DNA of 64,000 nt from Aestuariibacter sp. GS-14. Lineage in GTDB: Bacteria; Pseudomonadota; Gammaproteobacteria; Enterobacterales; Alteromonadaceae. Position 1 is the first letter of the stretch. Each line of letters starts with the position of its first letter. The position numbers and the translations under genes are program-made. The DNA lies in the NCBI RefSeq assembly GCF_006494365.1, contig NZ_VHIP01000017.1, positions 38,989 through 102,988 of the forward strand. The letters run 5' to 3'. This document shows positions 60,663 to 64,000 of this stretch, one piece after another. The notes under the pieces are model-generated. The model saw nothing but the letters and a program-made list of their open reading frames with translations, was not told where the DNA came from and did no database searches.

Positions 60663-62270
60663 GTGTTCGCAACGTTATCTAAAAAGCGGCGTTTTACCAA
60701 TTCACAGTTGTTAGTGATCACCAGTGTCTTCTTTACTGTCGTTGTAAACTTCCCATTTTTAAAAGCGGTGTATCTTGCATCATCGCCATCAACAATCGGC
60801 GACTGGCTATTTCTTCTTTCCGTGCCAGTGTTACTTTGCTCGTTACTGCTCATATTCTTCACGTTGTCCGGCGCACTGTTTTTTACCAAAAGCGTATTAG
60901 CTATTCACATCATAGTGTCATCACTGCTTTTGTACGGCACTTTGGTGTACGGGACGCTATTTGACACAAGCATGATTCAGAATGTGGTTGAAACCGACTC
61001 AGGTGAAGCCCTTTCTTATCTCAACATGAGCCTGGTTATCTTTTTTATTGGACTGGGGTTGCTTCCTGTATTTGCCATTTTTACTCAGCAAATCAAGGGA
61101 GCATTCACTACAAATATAAAAATGCTGCTGAAGGTTAACCTGCTTGCAATGCTTGCTATCGCGGTTATTGCTGCCACGCTTTACAAAGAATATGCCGCGA
61201 TAGGCCGTAACAATAAGGGACTGATTAAATTTGTAACACCATTGGCATTTTACGACTCTGGCTACAAATTTTTACGTGATACTTATCTGTACCCACCGCT
61301 GCCCTATCGAATTTTAGACAGTCACCCAGCCATAGCAGAAAAAACAAATAATACACCGACAACACTGATAGTGGTGGTAGGTGAAACAGCCAGAGCAGAT
61401 AAATTCAGTTTAAATGGCTATGCCCGAAACACCAATCCCAGGCTGGAAGCGCTGGATGTTATTAGTTTTCAAAACGTGGATTCGTGCGGCACGGCCACGG
61501 CCATTTCAGTACCCTGCATGTTTTCCAGACTTGGCAGAGAAAAATACAACAGCCGTTTGGCATTCAGCCAGGACAACGCGCTGGATATTATTCACAGGGC
61601 GGGTTACCACGTTGAATGGATAGATAACAATAGCAGTTGCAAAGGGGTTTGCACGCGAATCCCCAATACACCGTATGATCCCAACCGAAACAGTCAGTTC
61701 TGCGATGGCCGGTACTGTAAGGATGAGATACTGCTGACACAACTATCCCAGGCACTCGCCGCTCAATCCAACAAAAAGCCCCGGGTCATTGTGCTTCATA
61801 CTATTGGTTCACATGGCCCAACGTACTATCAACGCTATTCTGATCCATATCGACAATTCATCCCAGATTGTCCACGCAGCGATATTCAAAACTGTGATCT
61901 GCAGCAGCTCACTAATACCTACGACAACACCATTTTGTACGCAGACTTTATTCTTTCCAGTGTGATAGAGCAGCTTAAAAACATACCCAATTCCGCTCTG
62001 CTTTATATTTCCGACCATGGCGAATCATTAGGCGAAAAAGGACTCTATTTACACGGTTTCCCCTATAGCATTGCTCCCTCTGAGCAAACGCATGTGCCGC
62101 TGATTTACTGGAGTCAGGGACTGGCAGACGCGAGTTATCGGGAATGTGTATCCGAACAAGCTGACAAGCCGTTGTCGCATGACAATGTATACGACACCTT
62201 ACTGGGACTTACCGCAGTAAACAGCACCACTTATCAACCAGAAATGGATATTTTTTCAACATGCCGATAA
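60663..62270 (+). CDS. eptA: Lipid A phosphoethanolamine transferase
   Basis: A 535-residue EptA/MCR-type enzyme. Five N-terminal membrane helices (to about residue 175) precede a periplasmic sulfatase-fold domain with VVVGETARADKFSLNGY (metal site), the catalytic Thr in SCGTATAISVPCMFSRLG, and late metal ligands YISDHGESLGEKGLYLHG. It transfers phosphoethanolamine from phosphatidylethanolamine to lipid A, lowering cationic peptide binding. The start is GTG with GAGG upstream. It overlaps dgkA by 10 bases and is divergent from a PmrAB-like system. Confidence 0.92.
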   Translation: MFATLSKKRRFTNSQLLVITSVFFTVVVNFPFLKAVYLASSPSTIGDWLFLLSVPVLLCSLLLIFFTLSGALFFTKSVLAIHIIVSSLLLYGTLVYGTLFDTSMIQNVVETDSGEALSYLNMSLVIFFIGLGLLPVFAIFTQQIKGAFTTNIKMLLKVNLLAMLAIAVIAATLYKEYAAIGRNNKGLIKFVTPLAFYDSGYKFLRDTYLYPPLPYRILDSHPAIAEKTNNTPTTLIVVVGETARADKFSLNGYARNTNPRLEALDVISFQNVDSCGTATAISVPCMFSRLGREKYNSRLAFSQDNALDIIHRAGYHVEWIDNNSSCKGVCTRIPNTPYDPNRNSQFCDGRYCKDEILLTQLSQALAAQSNKKPRVIVLHTIGSHGPTYYQRYSDPYRQFIPDCPRSDIQNCDLQQLTNTYDNTILYADFILSSVIEQLKNIPNSALLYISDHGESLGEKGLYLHGFPYSIAPSEQTHVPLIYWSQGLADASYRECVSEQADKPLSHDNVYDTLLGLTAVNSTTYQPEMDIFSTCR

Positions 62271-62674
62271 ACAAAGAAACGCATTTCGACACATCGAATA
62301 AACCCACTGGTTTAAAGCGTATAGCGTTAGCCATGGGTAACTCCATTCGGGCAATTAACTGGCTTACCAAACATGAATCAGCATTCCGTCAGGAGATGTT
62401 GCTTTTACTGTTGTCACTGGCCATTCTGTTTTATTGGGACATTTCGTTGCCTGAAAAGGCCGTACTACTGGTTTCTATTTTATTTATTTTGTTTGCAGAA
62501 ATAGTGAATACCGCTATTGAAGCCACCATAGACCGAGTGGGACTTGAGCTTAATCCGTTGTCGGGGCTTGCCAAGGATTTAGGCTCAGCGGCTGTACTCA
62601 TTGCAATTCTCATTGGACTAATTAGCTGGGGAACAGTAATTATTACCCACACAGGATTACTGCAGGATAGCTGA
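62261..62674 (+). CDS. dgkA: Diacylglycerol kinase
   Basis: A 137-residue integral membrane kinase with three helices. The catalytic region AEIVNTAIEATIDRVGLELN and LSGLAKDLGSAAV is diagnostic of DgkA. It phosphorylates diacylglycerol to phosphatidic acid, so it can recycle the diacylglycerol released by the EptA reaction. The start codon lies inside eptA (10-base overlap), a pairing also known downstream of mcr-3-type genes. Confidence 0.94.
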   Translation: MPINKETHFDTSNKPTGLKRIALAMGNSIRAINWLTKHESAFRQEMLLLLLSLAILFYWDISLPEKAVLLVSILFILFAEIVNTAIEATIDRVGLELNPLSGLAKDLGSAAVLIAILIGLISWGTVIITHTGLLQDS

Positions 62675-62838
62675 CTTATTGAATAAGGTTAATCCCCAAC
62701 TGCCATATACTTCGCAGGCATCACGGGTGGTTGTAAACTGTTAGATTGTGCTGGCGCACTAAGTATGCGATGGTCTGTATTTCACTTAGCGATAGTTAAC
62801 GCAAGTCGCATTGTTAGCAGAGGACTGCCACACAAAAT

Positions 62839-63090
62839 ATGGATGTTGTTTTTAAAATCACGCTATTAGGCGTACTGCTTTTCTTTGCCGGATTCCAACT
62901 GTTTCAAACTTACATCAAACAAGTTAAGAAAATCGACATTGAAAATGTGGGCTGGTGGAAATTTGGCATGATACTCAGAGGCTCCGCATTTGTGCTCTTT
63001 TTCAGCATGATGCTCTCTGTTACAGGGTTAACCATCGCAGTTGCGTTTGGCTCATCACTTTTCGAACACTATTGGAATCAGTGGTTTTAG
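62839..63090 (+). CDS. Small membrane protein, unknown
   Basis: An 83-residue protein with two hydrophobic helices (about 5-25 and 45-72) separated by a short basic loop (QVKKIDIENVGWWKFG). I do not recognise a family. GAGGA lies about 14 bases before the ATG, rather far, so the start is uncertain. It could be a separate unit after dgkA. Confidence 0.6.
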   Translation: MDVVFKITLLGVLLFFAGFQLFQTYIKQVKKIDIENVGWWKFGMILRGSAFVLFFSMMLSVTGLTIAVAFGSSLFEHYWNQWF

Positions 63091-63490
63091 TGTGTTTAAC
63101 CACGGGCTAAGTACATTCCCCCGCCCGAGGCATAATCAGAGTAAAGTGATATCGCCAACGAACCCAGCAACCCAAGACGCTGTTAAACATAACTTTAGTG
63201 TCTCATATTGGTTACATTAAGCCCGCAAAACCCTAATTGAGTAACCAAACTGAGCCTTTATCGGGATTTTACAAGAATCTTTCAAGAGAGGCTGGCCGGA
63301 GGAAGAATCTGCTTCCTCTTCTGTGATATCGTCATCGGTTGTAGGCACCGTGCATGCACGATGTTTTGAAGGCCGCTTACGCTCATTTGAGTTTCAAACA
63401 GCCACTGCCAAGTCTGAAAATGGTCAAAAGCGGTCGTTTCGATAGAATCCACAAAGCTCACTCTGGAACTAATAATTTTGCTATAACGGA
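63091..63490. other. Non-coding region left of the attC-like site
   Basis: About 400 bases without a supported gene. A frame at 63354-63557 runs through the attC-like hairpin on the wrong strand. If the array continues left, the sequence after the attC should be another cassette or the array end; I cannot identify a cassette gene. Confidence 0.5.
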
Positions 63491-63559
63491 CATGAACGCT
63501 TTAAACAGCGAAAAACGCGAGCACAGCGAGTGGTTTTCCGATGATTTAACTTGTTAGTG
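63491..63559 (-). repeat. Candidate integron attC recombination site
   Basis: Read on the minus strand, CACTAAC (63553-63559) and GTTCATG (63491-63497) are the outer core boxes. TTTAA (63545-63549) and TTAAA (63501-63505) form an inner box. An 11-bp arm pair (63506-63516 with 63533-63543, 9 of 11 matching) closes a 16-base loop with extrahelical bases. The 7-base outer box is complementary to the first bases of the same cassette at 63993, as expected for attC. Confidence 0.6.
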
Positions 63560-63992
63560 TGAACTTGGGTCAAAACCATAACGCCACTCATTTAGCCTAC
63601 CATCCGATGATTCAATGCCATATATGTCCATTAACTTTTCAATGTAATATAACCCTTGATCCATTTCTTCTGAGTCCATGGTTTGAAGTTGCATTGCAGC
63701 TGACTTCAAAATGGTCCAAAACTCTTTTTCACTCAAATTGTTATCTTTTGAAGCTAGTAGTTCATCTACGACATCATTTATGATGCTTTCAGCCTGAAGT
63801 CTAGTTTGTTCATCTGGCGCACCAGGGTAAAGTTCACTTAGGTCTTCAACAAATTTCTTTTGAGACTTAAAATTTACAAGTGCTTCTTTAATGTCAATTC
63901 CATTAGGAAGAAATTTGCCTTCATCTTTATTGCACCCTTGAATAATCAAGCAGACTAGTAAAATTATTATGAGCTTCATTCGTTCACACTAA
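63497..63992 (-). mobile_element. Probable integron gene cassette (about 496 bp)
   Basis: The cassette on the minus strand starts TTAGTGTGAACGAATG just after AGGCG at the right edge and ends at the core of the attC-like site. GTTAGTGTGAAC at the right end (minus) has its exact complement at 63553-63564, which is what a circularisable cassette shows. The single gene starts about 13 bases inside, typical for cassettes. The array orientation points left, so the integrase, if present, lies right of the window. Confidence 0.55.
63554..63979 (-). CDS. Cassette-borne small lipoprotein
   Basis: A 141-residue protein with a lipoprotein signal (LLVCLIIQGC, Cys about residue 16) and a helical, acidic remainder (EALVNFKSQKKFVEDLSELYPG; the C-terminal DGRLNEWRYGFDPSSH). 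I do not recognise a family. The stop codon lies inside the attC-like outer box. Function unknown; it has lower G+C than the rest of the window, judged by eye, which fits a cassette origin. Confidence 0.7.
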   Translation of the reverse strand: MKLIIILLVCLIIQGCNKDEGKFLPNGIDIKEALVNFKSQKKFVEDLSELYPGAPDEQTRLQAESIINDVVDELLASKDNNLSEKEFWTILKSAAMQLQTMDSEEMDQGLYYIEKLMDIYGIESSDGRLNEWRYGFDPSSH

Positions 63993-64000
63993 CGCCTAAA

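Noticed and set aside
63354-63557. 67-codon plus-strand frame (MHDVLKAAYAHLSFKQ...)
   Set aside because: Its second half translates the attC-like hairpin in the non-cassette orientation and it has no good ribosome-binding site.
1-64000. CRISPR array, tRNA, rRNA or prophage
   Set aside because: No repeat-spacer pattern, cloverleaf-like stretch with known tRNA motifs, rRNA sequence or phage structural genes were seen by reading; a covariance scan was not possible.

Overview
The window reads as a chromosomal segment of a marine gammaproteobacterium, most likely Alteromonadaceae. This rests on gene content (YaeQ, a DUF6436-like protein, DUF3300, LruC and SelO genes, an AcrAB pump, cytochrome b561 with YceI) and a moderate G+C content judged by eye. 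No tRNA, rRNA, CRISPR array, prophage or intact insertion sequence was recognised.

Layout. 1-6.1 kb: the 3' end of recQ, an LruC/lipoprotein pair flanked by imperfect direct repeats, then a LysR regulator divergent from a DoxX / ring-opening dioxygenase / NmrA-like operon. 6.4-20 kb: mostly housekeeping and stress genes (GST, selO, ribA, DUF3300, ATP-grasp, MscS, ZntB-like, a chemoreceptor, a LysR/SDR pair, yaeQ). 19.9-22.7 kb: a histone-deacetylase-like enzyme translationally coupled to a CoA-transferase fused to a GNAT acetyltransferase. 23.5-28.5 kb: acrAB with divergent acrR and a recognisable AcrR-type operator. 28.5-34.3 kb: small stress, redox and salvage genes, including a probable 8-oxoguanine deaminase. 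34.3-35.5 kb: a type II NADH dehydrogenase.

36-58 kb is the most informative part: a nearly complete PQQ-alcohol oxidation island. It holds a porin, ExaC-type aldehyde dehydrogenase, an NMT1/TauT-type ABC importer in one apparent operon with a FIST-domain NosP-like protein and an NahK/ErcS-type hybrid kinase, a LuxR-type response regulator, a four-gene PedA1-PedA2-PedB-PedC-like system, a PedF-like cytochrome c, a quinoprotein-associated periplasmic binding protein, the quinoprotein alcohol dehydrogenase and a NosR/NirI-like flavo-iron-sulfur membrane protein. The dehydrogenase has Asp two residues after the catalytic Asp (D322-F-D324), the signature of lanthanide-dependent XoxF/ExaF/PedH enzymes. 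The PedA1A2BC homologues are known in Pseudomonas putida for lanthanide-dependent growth, so the island looks like a rare-earth alcohol oxidation system with its own metal acquisition and signalling. PQQ biosynthesis genes are not in the window. A GTAGTA-containing motif recurs in several promoters here.

58.2-62.7 kb: a PmrAB-like two-component system divergent from eptA-dgkA, a lipid A phosphoethanolamine module. The last 0.5 kb looks like an integron gene cassette on the minus strand: a small lipoprotein gene, a foldable attC-like site, and matching cassette-end core sequences, suggesting an array continuing beyond the right edge.
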